Counted from the stretch's first letter, positions 51,304 through 61,057 are shown. The stretch is DNA of 64,000 nucleotides from JAFECT01 sp035551675 (GCA_035551675.1 DASZMV010000018.1:120504-184503), one strand, 5' to 3'. Program-made: numbers and translations. The notes: a model not told the origin generated them from the sequence alone.

Positions 51304-53064
51304 ATGCTGAAGGACGTCGTCATCGCGGCTTGCCTGATCGCAGCTTGCTTGGCGGCGAGCGCCGTCGCCTTCACCGCCAGCTCAAGTCCGCGCCACGCCA
51401 CCCCCGTCACCGCCGCGGCCCTGCCGCTTGGGGCCACAATCGGGCGTGGCGCCTCGGTTCCCTTCGACGAATACGAAGCGGAAAACGGCGCCACCAACGG
51501 TGAGATCATCGGTCCGGACCGCGGTTTTGGCGCCTTGGCCGCGGAGGCGTCCGGCCGCCGCGCGGTCAGGCTGAACGGCGTCGGCGGCTATGTGGAGATT
51601 GTGCTGGCGCACAAGGCCAACGCCGTGACCTTGCGCTACGCCCTGCCTGATTCCGCCGACGGGCGCGGACTCGATGGCGCGATCGGCGTCTGGGCCGACG
51701 GCGAACGGTTGGGCGAGCTGAAACTGACCTCGCGGTATGGCTGGTTCTATGGCGCCTACCCATTCAGCAACAATCCCGCGGACGGACGGCCGCATCATTT
51801 CTACGATGAGACGCGCCTGCGGTTCGCGCGCGTTCTGCCGGCGGGCGCGCGGGTGCGCTTCGCCGTCGATCATGCCGATGCAGCGCCGTGGCGCGTGCTG
51901 GACCTGGCCGACTTCGAGTTGGTCGGACCGCCGGTGAGGCCGCCGCGCGGCGCGCTGTCCGTCCTCGACTTCGGAGCCGATCCCAACGGCGCGGCGGACT
52001 CCGCCGTCGCGTTCGATCGCGCCATCGCCACGGGACGCGCCACGCGGCGACCGGTCTACATCGATCCCGGCGACTACCGGATCGACCGTCACCTGGTGGT
52101 GGACCGGGTTACGCTCGCGGGCGCGGGGCCCTGGTATTCGGTGCTGCACGGCGCAGGCGTCGGTCTTTATGGCCCTCCACCGCCGGGCGGCGCGCGCAAC
52201 GTCGTGCTGCGGGACTTCGCTATTTTCGGGGACGTGACCGACCGGGACGACAAGGCCAAGCTCGCCGGCGTCGGCGGGGCAATGAGCGATACGCTAATCG
52301 AAAACCTGTGGATCCAGCATGAGAAGAATGGCCTCTGGTTCGACGGGCCGATGCGCGGCGTGACCGCGCGAAACCTACGCATCCTCGACGAGACGGCCGA
52401 CGGGCTGAATTTCGATCGGGGGGTGAGCGATGCGGTGGTCGAAAACAGCTTCGTGCGCAACACCGGCGACGACGGCCTGGCGTCCTGGTCGCACGTGGCG
52501 CCGAACCGGAACATCGTCTTTCGGCACAACACCGTCATCGCGCCCATTCTGGCCAACGGCATCGCCCTCTACGGGGGCGCCGGAGCTTTGGTCAGCGACA
52601 ACCTGGTGGCGGATACGGTAGCGGAAGGCGGCGGTTATCATCTCGGCGCGCGCTTCTCGGCGACGCCCTTCGAGGGCGCCATCACCTTCCGCCGCAACGT
52701 CGCCGTGCGCGCCGGCGGTACGGATCCGAACTGGCGAAGCGGTGTCGGCGCCTTCTGGCTCTATGCTCTGGACCGTCCGATTTCCGGCGCCGACATCCGG
52801 GTGGAAGCGCTCGACCTGATCGACAGCACCTATGACGCGATCCTGCTGAAAGGCGGCGTCATCGAGGGGATCGCGTTTGCGGACGTCAGGATCGATGGCG
52901 CCGGAACCCATGCCCTGCAAGTCCAGGCCTCGGGAATCGCGACCTTCAGCGACGTGCGCGCGCAGCGGGTGCGCGACAGCGGCGTGGCGATGTGCGGCTC
53001 GGACTTCACCGTGCGCGGGCGCGGGAACTCGGGATGGGCCGACGTCTCCTGCCCCGCGCGTTGA
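51304..53064 (+). CDS. GH87-type alpha-1,3-glucanase/mycodextranase, exported
   Basis: This is a 586-aa protein with a signal peptide (LIAACLAASAVAFTA). Residues ~55-205 form a CBM-like domain (EYEAENGATNG, LNGVGGYVEIVL), and ~215-580 a right-handed beta-helix. The helix has the GH87 pattern: VLDFGADPNGAADSAVAF, VLRDFAIFGDVTDRDDKAK, ENLWIQHEKNGLWFDGP, ETADGLNFDRG and NTGDDGLASW. The three catalytic-type aspartates correspond to D366, D389 and D390. GH87 enzymes cut alpha-1,3-glucan (mutan, fungal cell wall) or nigeran. It follows the lipoprotein by 19 bp. The short C-terminus lacks the extra domains of Gram-positive homologues. Confidence 0.85.
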   Translation: MLKDVVIAACLIAACLAASAVAFTASSSPRHATPVTAAALPLGATIGRGASVPFDEYEAENGATNGEIIGPDRGFGALAAEASGRRAVRLNGVGGYVEIVLAHKANAVTLRYALPDSADGRGLDGAIGVWADGERLGELKLTSRYGWFYGAYPFSNNPADGRPHHFYDETRLRFARVLPAGARVRFAVDHADAAPWRVLDLADFELVGPPVRPPRGALSVLDFGADPNGAADSAVAFDRAIATGRATRRPVYIDPGDYRIDRHLVVDRVTLAGAGPWYSVLHGAGVGLYGPPPPGGARNVVLRDFAIFGDVTDRDDKAKLAGVGGAMSDTLIENLWIQHEKNGLWFDGPMRGVTARNLRILDETADGLNFDRGVSDAVVENSFVRNTGDDGLASWSHVAPNRNIVFRHNTVIAPILANGIALYGGAGALVSDNLVADTVAEGGGYHLGARFSATPFEGAITFRRNVAVRAGGTDPNWRSGVGAFWLYALDRPISGADIRVEALDLIDSTYDAILLKGGVIEGIAFADVRIDGAGTHALQVQASGIATFSDVRAQRVRDSGVAMCGSDFTVRGRGNSGWADVSCPAR

Positions 53065-53067
53065 GCG

Positions 53068-54597
53068 TCAGGCGGCCGCCGGGGCGCCGGCCGCGGCGCA
53101 GTTTCGGGCGATGAACTCCTGGTGGGTCGGCATCGACTTCAGACGGTCCTGAATGGCGGCGTGGACATTGGCGAGGTGCAGCATCAGCTCGTCCTCGGCG
53201 AGCGAGTCCGCTACCGGGTGATAGCCCTGGGGGCGCATGCCCTGGCCGAAGAGGATGGCGAACCAGTTCATCTCCTGGAAGAGTTCGGTCGGCTCCGGAT
53301 AAACCTCACCGCGGGTGCGGAACCAGTGGAGCTTGGCCTCCAGCGAGTCCGGAACGCTCATGTGCTTGCAATAACGCCACATCGGCGTGTCTTCGTGCTC
53401 GATCACCTTGTAGTGCGCGATGATGAAATCGCGGATGCGTTCGTAGTCGAGCTGCATGTGATCATTGAAGCGCGCGATCAGCCGCGGATCAAAACCGTCC
53501 TTGGGAAACATGGCGAGCAGTTTTTCGATTCCGCGCTGGACCAGGTGGATGCTGGTCGACTCCAGCGGCTCCAGAAATCCGCTGGCCAGGCCGAGGGCCA
53601 CGCAGTTCTTCGACCAGCTGACCTTGCGCCGTCCAGTGACGAACCGAAGGATGCGCGGGTCGGCCAAGGCCGGACCGTCGAGTCGTTTCGACAGGAGTGC
53701 GGCCGCCTCGTCCTCACCGATGAATTCGCTGGAGAAGACATAGCCGTTGCCGGTGCGATGCTGCAGCGGGATACGCCACTGCCACCCCGCCTCGCGCAGG
53801 GTGGAGCGCGTCATCGGCGCCGGATCCTCGACCCGAGCGCAGGGCATGGCCGCGGCGCGGTTGGCCGGCAGCCAACGGCTCCAGTCCTCATAACCGGCGT
53901 GCAGCGTTTCCTCGATCAAGAGGCCGCGGAAGCCGGAACAGTCGATGAAGAAATCGCCCCGGACCGTTCGACCGTCCTTCAGCGTCACCGCCTCGATGTG
54001 GCCGCTCTGCGGATGCTGGCGGACATCCACGATCTGACCTTCGGCGCGCACGACGCCGCGGCCTTCGGCAAAGCGGCGCAGGTAGGCGGCGTAGAGGCTG
54101 GCGTCGAAATGGAAGGCGTAGTTGATCTTGGGCAGCCGCCCGGCCTTCACCTCGGGCGTGCGGGCGAACTTGCTCTGCCGCGCGGCCAGGGCCTCGACGC
54201 AGAATCGGTGATTGTCCGGATCGCCGCCGTTCGCCACCCAGCGGAGCCAGTATTGCGCGAAGGCGACGCCGCCGACGTCGACGCCAAACAGGCCGAACGG
54301 GTGGATGTAGCTGTGGCCCGGCTTGCGCCAGTCGACGAATTCGATGCCGAGCTTGAAGGTGGCGTTGGTCTCGCGGATGAACTCGTCTTCGTCGAAGCCG
54401 AGCAGACGGTTGAACAGGGTGATCGGCGGAATGGTCGCCTCGCCCACGCCGACCGTACCGATCAGGTCGGATTCGATCAGGGTGATGGAATGGGTTTCCG
54501 TCCCGATGACCTTGGCCAGGGCCGCGGCCGCCATCCAACCTGCGGTACCCCCGCCGACGATGACCACGTCACGCACAAGCGACGGTCTCTGGGTCAA
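53068..54597 (-). CDS. FAD-dependent tryptophan-halogenase family protein (first-type, motifs intact)
   Basis: This is a 509-aa flavin enzyme. The FAD motif is VIVGGGTAGWMAAAAL. VGVGEATIPPITLFN follows, and the catalytic Lys is in NATFKLGIEFVDW. The W-x-W-x-I-P motif is in GWQWRIPLQHR. C-terminal GFLEPLESTSIHLVQ is also conserved. Such enzymes add Cl or Br to indole-like rings with FADH2, but the natural substrate in sugar loci is not known. A TTG start at 54597 overlaps the upstream stop (TTGA); GTG at 54576 is the alternative. It is third in the halogenase transcript. Confidence 0.85.
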   Translation of the reverse strand: MTQRPSLVRDVVIVGGGTAGWMAAAALAKVIGTETHSITLIESDLIGTVGVGEATIPPITLFNRLLGFDEDEFIRETNATFKLGIEFVDWRKPGHSYIHPFGLFGVDVGGVAFAQYWLRWVANGGDPDNHRFCVEALAARQSKFARTPEVKAGRLPKINYAFHFDASLYAAYLRRFAEGRGVVRAEGQIVDVRQHPQSGHIEAVTLKDGRTVRGDFFIDCSGFRGLLIEETLHAGYEDWSRWLPANRAAAMPCARVEDPAPMTRSTLREAGWQWRIPLQHRTGNGYVFSSEFIGEDEAAALLSKRLDGPALADPRILRFVTGRRKVSWSKNCVALGLASGFLEPLESTSIHLVQRGIEKLLAMFPKDGFDPRLIARFNDHMQLDYERIRDFIIAHYKVIEHEDTPMWRYCKHMSVPDSLEAKLHWFRTRGEVYPEPTELFQEMNWFAILFGQGMRPQGYHPVADSLAEDELMLHLANVHAAIQDRLKSMPTHQEFIARNCAAAGAPAAA

Positions 54598-56099
54598 GCG
54601 CGCCTGCCCCTGCCGCTGTTTGCGGCGTCCAATTGCGATTGCAGAGTCGGCATGCGGTTCACCTCGCTGGCGATGAAGCCGAGCATCCGCTGCATCTGAA
54701 GCACCTGGTCCTGAGGCTCGATCAGATCCACCAGCGGATCGAAGTCGCGCGGGACCAGACCGTGGCCCAACAGGATGGACGTCCAGTTGGGCGCCTGAAA
54801 CGCTTCGTCGTCGTAGAGCGCGACGCGGCCGCGCGCGGCGAACAGGCGCAGCTTGTAGGCAAGGGTGTAGGGGAGCTCCATGTCGCGGACGCGGTTCCAA
54901 AAGCGGTCTCCGCGCCGCTGGTTGAGCTTGTAGTGGGCGATCTGAAAATCACGGATGTTGCGAGCATTGAGCGCCAACCCGGCGTTGAACGCCGCGGACT
55001 CACCCATGTCGTCGGCGTTGCCGGGGAACAGCGAAATCAGTAGCGACAGGGCGGTCTGGATAAGGTGCGGCTGCACCGCGTCCAGCGGTTCCAGGCTGAC
55101 GGCCGCGTCCCCGACCGCGACGCAGTTACCGATCCACGAGCGGGGACGAAGCCCCGGTTCGAGGGGCGAGACGAAAGCCTGGCCCTGCAGCCTGGCGCCG
55201 GCGAGCACCGGCAAGGCATCGGCCAATTCGCCGTCGCCGACCTGGGACGAGTCGTAAGCAGCCACCACGGCGGTGCGATGCTGCAGCGGGTAGAGCCCGA
55301 TCCAACCGGCGCGAAAGGCGCTGATCTGGCTGAAGCCGGGAATCGACTCCAGGCGCGGGGCCGATCCCGCCAGCAAGCGGTCGCACGGCAGCCAGCGGCG
55401 CCACGACTCGAACTCGGACCCCGGAAGGCGTCCGATCAGGGCCGCCTCGGAGCCGGTCGCATCGATGAACAGATCGGCCTCGATCCGCTCGCCGGCCTTG
55501 GTCTCGATGGCGACGACCCGTTCGCCGTCGATGTGGATTTCGCCGAGGCCGCCTCCGATCAGCCGCACGCCGCTGCGCAACGCGCGCGCCTTGACCAAGG
55601 CGACGTAGGCGCGGGCGTCGAGATGAAAGCCATAGGCCGGGCGGGCAAATCCATCGGACAAGTCGGGATCCATCGCCAGCCGCCCGTGCTTGGCCATGGC
55701 CGCGCCCAGCGAGAAGTCCTCGAACGGAACCTTCATCCCCTCGGCCCGGGCTTTGATCCAGTACTGCACGAGGTCGACGTTGTTCACCCCCATTGGCTGG
55801 GTGTCGTAGGCGTGGAGGAACGGCGCCGCCCCTGCCGACCAGTTCGCGAAGCGCTGGCCGAGCACGTAGACGCCGTCGCAGGCGGCGATCACTTCGTGCT
55901 CGTCGATTCCCAGCAGACGATGCAGCCCGCCGAGGGTGGGAAGGGCGGCGTACGCGTCCACTTGCGACAACAGGCTGGCCTGTTCGACCACCGCGACCTC
56001 GAGCCCGGTGCGACCGAAAGCGCGTTGCAACCCGAGCGCGGTAAGCCAGGCCGCGGCGTCGCGCCCAACCACAACCGCTCTATTCACAGGCCGCGTCAT
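54594..56099 (-). CDS. Degenerate tryptophan-halogenase-like protein
   Basis: This is a 501-aa protein of the same family and length, but its catalytic features have changed. The FAD motif G-x-G-x-x-G reads VVVGRDAAAWLTAL. The catalytic-Lys segment reads GVYVLGQRFANW without the Lys. The W-x-W-x-I-P position reads GWIGLYPLQHRT. The GEATIP segment is also absent. It keeps FIDATGSEAAL, VAVGDAAVSLEPLD and the overall fold. It is probably inactive as a halogenase and may act as a partner or regulator. Both its neighbours overlap by 4 bp. Confidence 0.8.
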   Translation of the reverse strand: MTRPVNRAVVVGRDAAAWLTALGLQRAFGRTGLEVAVVEQASLLSQVDAYAALPTLGGLHRLLGIDEHEVIAACDGVYVLGQRFANWSAGAAPFLHAYDTQPMGVNNVDLVQYWIKARAEGMKVPFEDFSLGAAMAKHGRLAMDPDLSDGFARPAYGFHLDARAYVALVKARALRSGVRLIGGGLGEIHIDGERVVAIETKAGERIEADLFIDATGSEAALIGRLPGSEFESWRRWLPCDRLLAGSAPRLESIPGFSQISAFRAGWIGLYPLQHRTAVVAAYDSSQVGDGELADALPVLAGARLQGQAFVSPLEPGLRPRSWIGNCVAVGDAAVSLEPLDAVQPHLIQTALSLLISLFPGNADDMGESAAFNAGLALNARNIRDFQIAHYKLNQRRGDRFWNRVRDMELPYTLAYKLRLFAARGRVALYDDEAFQAPNWTSILLGHGLVPRDFDPLVDLIEPQDQVLQMQRMLGFIASEVNRMPTLQSQLDAANSGRGRRA

Positions 56100-57634
56100 G
56101 CGCGGGCCCCGCTCAACGCCGCCGGTTCGACCGCGGACGGCGAAGGACAATAGTCGCGGACGAACGCGGCGTGGTCGCTCATGTCGGCCACCCGCTCGGC
56201 GACGCGCGTCTTCAAGGCGTCGAGGCGTGGGATGAGATCTTCGAGCGAGACGTTGTCAGCCAAGCGTTCGTAGCCGGTGGGGACGACCCCTTGACCGGTG
56301 TAGACCGCCAGCCAGCTCGGCGGCGCGAACAAACCATCGCGATAGGCCTCGATATAGCCGCGGCGGGAGAACAACTCGATCCTGGCCTTCAGGCTGTCCG
56401 GTACGTCCATGGCGCGCACGTAGCGCCACAGTTCGCCGTCGCTCCGCGGGTTGGCGTGATAGTGCAGGATCAGAAAATCGCGCACCCGGTCGTATTCGTT
56501 GTCGACCAGACGGTTGAATTCCTCCGCCAGCACCGGGTCGATCGGCGTGCGCGGAAACAGACGCAACAGGTTCATTACCGCGATCTGCACCAGATAGATG
56601 CTGGTGGACTCCAGCGGTTCGAGAAAGCCGCTGGCCAGGCCGACGCCGATGCAGTTCTTTATCCACGACTTGGTGCGCCGTCCGGCTTTGAACCTGAGCA
56701 TGCGCGGTTCGGCCTGTGCCTTGCCGTCGAGGTTGGCCATCAGGGTGGCGGCCGCTTCGTCGTCACTGATGAAACTCGACGAATAGACATAGCCGTTGCC
56801 CGTGCGGTGCTGCAGTGGAATGCGCCACTGCCAGCCGGCCTTCTGCGAGGTCGAGCGTGTATATGGACTGAAGTCGGCCGACCGGTCGCAAGGCACGGCG
56901 AAGGCCCGGTCGCAGGGCAGCCATTTGCTCCAGTCTTCGAAGGGGACGCCGAGTTTTTGGCCGACCAGCAGCGCGCGAAACCCGGAGCAGTCGATGAAGA
57001 GATCGCCGGTGACGACCTCGCCCGACTCCATAGTGACCGAGGCGACGTTGCCGCTTTCGGCGTCAAGCGTGACGTCCACCACCTTGCCCTCGGTGCGGCG
57101 GACCCCCTTAGGCTCCGCGAAGCCGCGCAGGAACTTCGAATAGAGATGCGCGTCGAAATGGTAGGCGTAGTTGTAGGTCGAGTTGATCGCGGATGGATCG
57201 CGGGCGGGGAATTCGAACTTGTTGTGGCGACAGGCGACGATGGGATAGGAAAAATCTCCGATGTCGTAGTCGTTGCCGGCCAGCACGGCGCGGATCCAGT
57301 GATGCTGGAACGCCACGCCGCCGATCTGGGCGCCATACTTGCCGAAGGGGTGCACATAGGTCGTGCCCTTGGGCCCCCAGCCGCGAAACTCGATACCGAG
57401 TTTGAAGGTGGCGTTGGACTTGGCCATCATGTCGGGCTCGATCACCCCGATGGCGTCGTTGAATTCCTTCATCTGCGGCAAGGTGGCTTCGCCCACGCCG
57501 ACGATGCCGATCTCATCCGACTCGATCAGGCGCACGCTGCAGATGTTGGGTTTGAGCACGCCCACCAGGGCGGCCGCGGTCATCCAGCCGGACGTCCCGC
57601 CGCCCACGATGACGACGTCCAAGGGTTTCGTCAT
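56096..57634 (-). CDS. FAD-dependent tryptophan-halogenase family protein (motifs intact)
   Basis: This is a 512-aa protein, the first halogenase gene after the receptor. It has VIVGGGTSGWMTAAAL, VGVGEATLPQMKEFN, the catalytic Lys in NATFKLGIEFRGW, GWQWRIPLQHR, and GFLEPLESTSIYLVQ. It is closer to the gene at 53068 than to the middle gene. Its stop overlaps the middle gene's start. In Caulobacterales and Xanthomonadales such genes sit next to TonB receptors, which is the arrangement here. Confidence 0.88.
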   Translation of the reverse strand: MTKPLDVVIVGGGTSGWMTAAALVGVLKPNICSVRLIESDEIGIVGVGEATLPQMKEFNDAIGVIEPDMMAKSNATFKLGIEFRGWGPKGTTYVHPFGKYGAQIGGVAFQHHWIRAVLAGNDYDIGDFSYPIVACRHNKFEFPARDPSAINSTYNYAYHFDAHLYSKFLRGFAEPKGVRRTEGKVVDVTLDAESGNVASVTMESGEVVTGDLFIDCSGFRALLVGQKLGVPFEDWSKWLPCDRAFAVPCDRSADFSPYTRSTSQKAGWQWRIPLQHRTGNGYVYSSSFISDDEAAATLMANLDGKAQAEPRMLRFKAGRRTKSWIKNCIGVGLASGFLEPLESTSIYLVQIAVMNLLRLFPRTPIDPVLAEEFNRLVDNEYDRVRDFLILHYHANPRSDGELWRYVRAMDVPDSLKARIELFSRRGYIEAYRDGLFAPPSWLAVYTGQGVVPTGYERLADNVSLEDLIPRLDALKTRVAERVADMSDHAAFVRDYCPSPSAVEPAALSGARA

Positions 57635-57677
57635 TCGCCTAGCTCGTACCCGGTCATGACGCGGCGAGTGTCGAACG

Positions 57678-57704
57678 GGTCAGGCTGCATGTCAAAGCCT
57701 GACC
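57678..57704. promoter_or_regulatory. Stem-loop between receptor and halogenase genes
   Basis: A perfect 9-bp stem, GGTCAGGCT at 57678-57686 pairing with AGCCTGACC at 57696-57704, has a 9-nt loop in the 129-bp gap between the receptor stop and the first halogenase start. There is no T run on the minus strand, so it is not a plain terminator. It may protect the 3' end of the receptor mRNA or reduce readthrough, which would give more receptor than halogenase. Confidence 0.5.
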
Positions 57705-57763
57705 TCGAAACGGAAAGCGCGCCGCGACCCGCGTCGTGGCGCGCCAACCATTGCCGCAAGGTC

Positions 57764-60700
57764 TCAGTACTTGAAGCGGATCCCGAGAACCACGCGCCGG
57801 TCGTTTTCGAACCAGCTGCCGGGCTTGAGCAGACCCGCGTCGTTCACCTGTTGCTTCACCACCGTCTCGGTGTTTAGCAGGTTGGTGCCCTGCAGGCTGA
57901 TCTCCATGTTCGGCGTGACCTTGTAGCGGATCGATGCATCGAGGAAGCCCTGCGGCATTTCCCACATCGGCAGGTAGATACAACAATCCACCCGGGTGAT
58001 CAGCCACTCGGAACGCCAATTGTAGGCAAGCCGAAGCGCCCAGGGACCCTTCTCGTACATGCCGACGAGATTGTAGGCGTTCTTCGAGACGCCCTCGAGC
58101 GCGTTCACGTTGAGCGAGGTCGCGCCGGTGCCCGGCTGGGCGGTGATCGCCGACGGTCCGCCGGACGAAACCTTCAGGTTCGAGTTCTTGATGCCGATGT
58201 CGTTGACGTAGGTGTAGTTGGCCTGGATCCCCAGCCCGCTCCATGCTCCCGGCAGGAAATCGAAGAAGCGCTGGAAATCGACCTCGAAGCCGTCGAGCGA
58301 ACCGCCGCCGGACGCATTCACCGGGCCGCTGAGCGCTACCTGGCGGGTGACGCCGCCTAGCGTGACGTTCTCATTGAACGTTCCGTAGGTGAGGTAGTTG
58401 TGGAAGTTCTTGTAAAACACATCGAGCGAAAGTTGCCCGACGCTGCCGAAGTAGTGCTCGATGGTGAAGTCGAACTGGTCGGCGGTTTCCGGAGCGAGGT
58501 TCGGATTGTAGGCGTTGCCGGTATAGGTCGGGTTTATGCCGATGATCGTCCCGCTTGAATTCTTGATCCAATTCGGGTTGTTCGGATCGGACGTGTTGCC
58601 GAAGTTCGGCAGGCTGATTTGTGTATAGTTCTTCAGCAAGCCGATATCGGGCCGCGTCATGCCCTCCGACGCCGCCAAGCGCACAATCCAGCCGGGCGCA
58701 ACGTCGAGTTTCAGGTTGAAGCTCGGGAGCCAGTTTCGATGGACGTCCTTGGCCGTCGATGAGGTTCCCAGACCCGAATTGAAGGTGAATTCAGAGGGTG
58801 AAACGTAGCATCCGACGCTCTTAGGCACGCCGGGCGGCGGGGCCGGCGGCGGCGGCGCAGCGATAGTCTGACACGGGAGCGTCGTCGGATCGAGGAAGGT
58901 GCTCGCGACCGAACCCGTGGACACGTTGTCCGTCTCGACGTAGCGCACGCCGATGTTGCCCGACACGCCGACGGAACCCAGACGCGCGTCTGGACCGCCG
59001 AACTTCAGTTCGACGTAGGCGGCCTTGGTCTTCTCCGACACGTCGGTGACTTCGTCGGGCTGGAAGCAGCCGATGGTGTCGCCGGCACGCTGACAGATCG
59101 GCTCCCAATGATCCTGGCCGACACCGAGCGCAGAATAGGCGAGCAGGTCCGCCTTGCGCGCGGCCAGAGCGTTCATGTTGAAGAACACATAGTCCTGGGA
59201 CTTGCCGCCGAAGAACGAGTTGCCGAACGGCATGACCGTATAGAGGCCGGTCGGGTAGCCGTTGAACGAGCCGTTAGCCGTATGGTTGTCGATGTTCCAG
59301 AAGACGTACTGGTTGTTCGCCAGGTTCCAGTCGTTGGCGATATTGCCCCAGTTATAGGTGGAGTAGTCCACCACCTGTTCGCGGTCCGCGTAGCGAACGC
59401 CGAAGCGGATCGAGTCGAGCCACTGGGACTGGAACAGGTATTCGCCGTCGACCCGCGCCGCGGTCTCCGTGCCGTGGTCCTCCTCCAGGTGGTCCATCGC
59501 GTGGTTGTAGCGATAGTTGTCCGGATTGCTCAGGCCGCCGGGCGACTGGTTGATGTTCGACGGCGCCAAAAGCGTCATGGTCGGACGATCGCCGGTCATG
59601 TTCAGGTCGAGGTTGGCGAAGGAATACTGGCCGACTTCGACGTCGTAGTTGTTCACCGCCGACCGTACGCGCTGCAGGTCGAAATTAAATCGCCACTGAT
59701 CGGTGGGATTCCATTTCAGATTGACCGAGCCGTCCGCTGTCCAGGTCTTGGTGTCGTTGTAACGCGACACCGCTTCGAAATCGTTGCCGCGGCCGGGGAA
59801 GGCGCAGGCCGCGCCCTGCCAGGAATAACAGGGCACCAGCATGTTCTGGCCGCTGGAGTTCAGCGCGATATTGCCCGCGTCGCCGGACACGGTGTCGTCC
59901 CCGGGAGGGGCTCCCCACCAGCTGTTGCCCGACGCCGACGGTCCGGCGCAGCACTGCAGGGTGGTCAGCACGCCGCTCTGGAAGTCGCCGTTCTTGTCGA
60001 AGGTGAAGTTGGTGCCCTGCGCCGGCAGCGGCGCCTGGTTCGGCTGGAAATTATCGGAATAGATCGAGCGCACATCGTTGCCGAACGGGTTGGCGATGTA
60101 GCTGATGATCCCCTGTTCCTTCCAGGTGTCCTCATAGCTGGAGTCGTTGTACTGGATGGTCAGCAGGAACTTGTGATCGGGGTCCTGCCACTGGGCCGCG
60201 GCCGAAACGCCGGTGCGGGTGCGCTCGTAATGCACGTCGCGCTGGGCGATATCGTCGGGGATGTATTTCAGCCCGGGACCGTACAGGTCCTGGTACACCA
60301 TTTCCTGGCCGAGCTGTACGCCGAGCGAACGGTTCTGCACGTCGGAATAGGCCGCGTTGGCCATCACGCCGATCTCGCCGATCGGCGTATCCCAGCGATC
60401 GCTGACCAGGCCCGATGCTTCGGGGGTGAACTTCTTCGACAGGTCGCCGTAGTTGACATTGACCGACAAGGCCTCGACGCGGCCCGGCGCATCGAACGGA
60501 AGCCGCGTGCGCAGGTCGACCGTGCCCGCGATTCCGCCTTCGATCAGGTCGGCGGTGAGATTCTTGTAGACATCGACGCCCGCCATGAGTTCCGGCGAAA
60601 CGTCGCCGAAGCCGAGGCCGCGTCCGGAGTTGGCGGTGAAGCTGTCGCGACCGTTGAACTCGTTGCGCACCTGCGGCAGACCGCGCACCAGGACGCCCGA

Positions 60701-61057
60701 CGGTTCGGCCGAGAAGTGCGAAGTGTCGTCGCTGGCGGCGAAGCGATTGACGGTGATGCCCGGGACGCGCTGCAGCGCTTCGGCAATGGATTTGTCGGGG
60801 AAGGCGCCGATGTCGAGGGCGGTAATCGAGTCGACGACGGTGTCGGCGTGGATCTTGACCTGCTGTGAGGTCTGCAGCGACTTCTTGACGCCGGTGACCA
60901 CCACTTCCGAAACCGTCGTGGCGGATTTCGAAGAGTCGTCGTCGGCGGCGAAAGCCAAAGCCGGCGTCAGGATCAGCGCGGACACGCCGATCGCCAAGGC
61001 TGACGCACCGCACTTCAACGACCGCCGCCACGTCACCTTACCGGTGAATTCGTACAT
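57764..61057 (-). CDS. TonB-dependent receptor
   Basis: This is a 1097-aa outer membrane transporter with a long signal region ending ALAFAADDD. The TonB-box-like stretch is SEVVVTGVKKSLQTSQQ. The plug starts with DIGAFPDKSIAEALQRVPGI and has VLVRGLPQVRNEFNG. The barrel ends in VVLGIRFKY with the C-terminal aromatic signature. ATG at 61057 has GGAAGAGG; the open frame extends to 61147 without support. The large size and the IDALDIGxFPDKS plug type fit carbohydrate-import receptors of Caulobacter and Xanthomonas. It is preceded by the LacI operator and is probably induced by the imported glucan oligosaccharide. Confidence 0.95.
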   Translation of the reverse strand: MYEFTGKVTWRRSLKCGASALAIGVSALILTPALAFAADDDSSKSATTVSEVVVTGVKKSLQTSQQVKIHADTVVDSITALDIGAFPDKSIAEALQRVPGITVNRFAASDDTSHFSAEPSGVLVRGLPQVRNEFNGRDSFTANSGRGLGFGDVSPELMAGVDVYKNLTADLIEGGIAGTVDLRTRLPFDAPGRVEALSVNVNYGDLSKKFTPEASGLVSDRWDTPIGEIGVMANAAYSDVQNRSLGVQLGQEMVYQDLYGPGLKYIPDDIAQRDVHYERTRTGVSAAAQWQDPDHKFLLTIQYNDSSYEDTWKEQGIISYIANPFGNDVRSIYSDNFQPNQAPLPAQGTNFTFDKNGDFQSGVLTTLQCCAGPSASGNSWWGAPPGDDTVSGDAGNIALNSSGQNMLVPCYSWQGAACAFPGRGNDFEAVSRYNDTKTWTADGSVNLKWNPTDQWRFNFDLQRVRSAVNNYDVEVGQYSFANLDLNMTGDRPTMTLLAPSNINQSPGGLSNPDNYRYNHAMDHLEEDHGTETAARVDGEYLFQSQWLDSIRFGVRYADREQVVDYSTYNWGNIANDWNLANNQYVFWNIDNHTANGSFNGYPTGLYTVMPFGNSFFGGKSQDYVFFNMNALAARKADLLAYSALGVGQDHWEPICQRAGDTIGCFQPDEVTDVSEKTKAAYVELKFGGPDARLGSVGVSGNIGVRYVETDNVSTGSVASTFLDPTTLPCQTIAAPPPPAPPPGVPKSVGCYVSPSEFTFNSGLGTSSTAKDVHRNWLPSFNLKLDVAPGWIVRLAASEGMTRPDIGLLKNYTQISLPNFGNTSDPNNPNWIKNSSGTIIGINPTYTGNAYNPNLAPETADQFDFTIEHYFGSVGQLSLDVFYKNFHNYLTYGTFNENVTLGGVTRQVALSGPVNASGGGSLDGFEVDFQRFFDFLPGAWSGLGIQANYTYVNDIGIKNSNLKVSSGGPSAITAQPGTGATSLNVNALEGVSKNAYNLVGMYEKGPWALRLAYNWRSEWLITRVDCCIYLPMWEMPQGFLDASIRYKVTPNMEISLQGTNLLNTETVVKQQVNDAGLLKPGSWFENDRRVVLGIRFKY

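Noticed and set aside
53068..57634. Halogenated natural-product cluster
   Set aside because: No assembly-line, tailoring or resistance genes nearby; the halogenase genes are tied to a TonB receptor and sugar enzymes.
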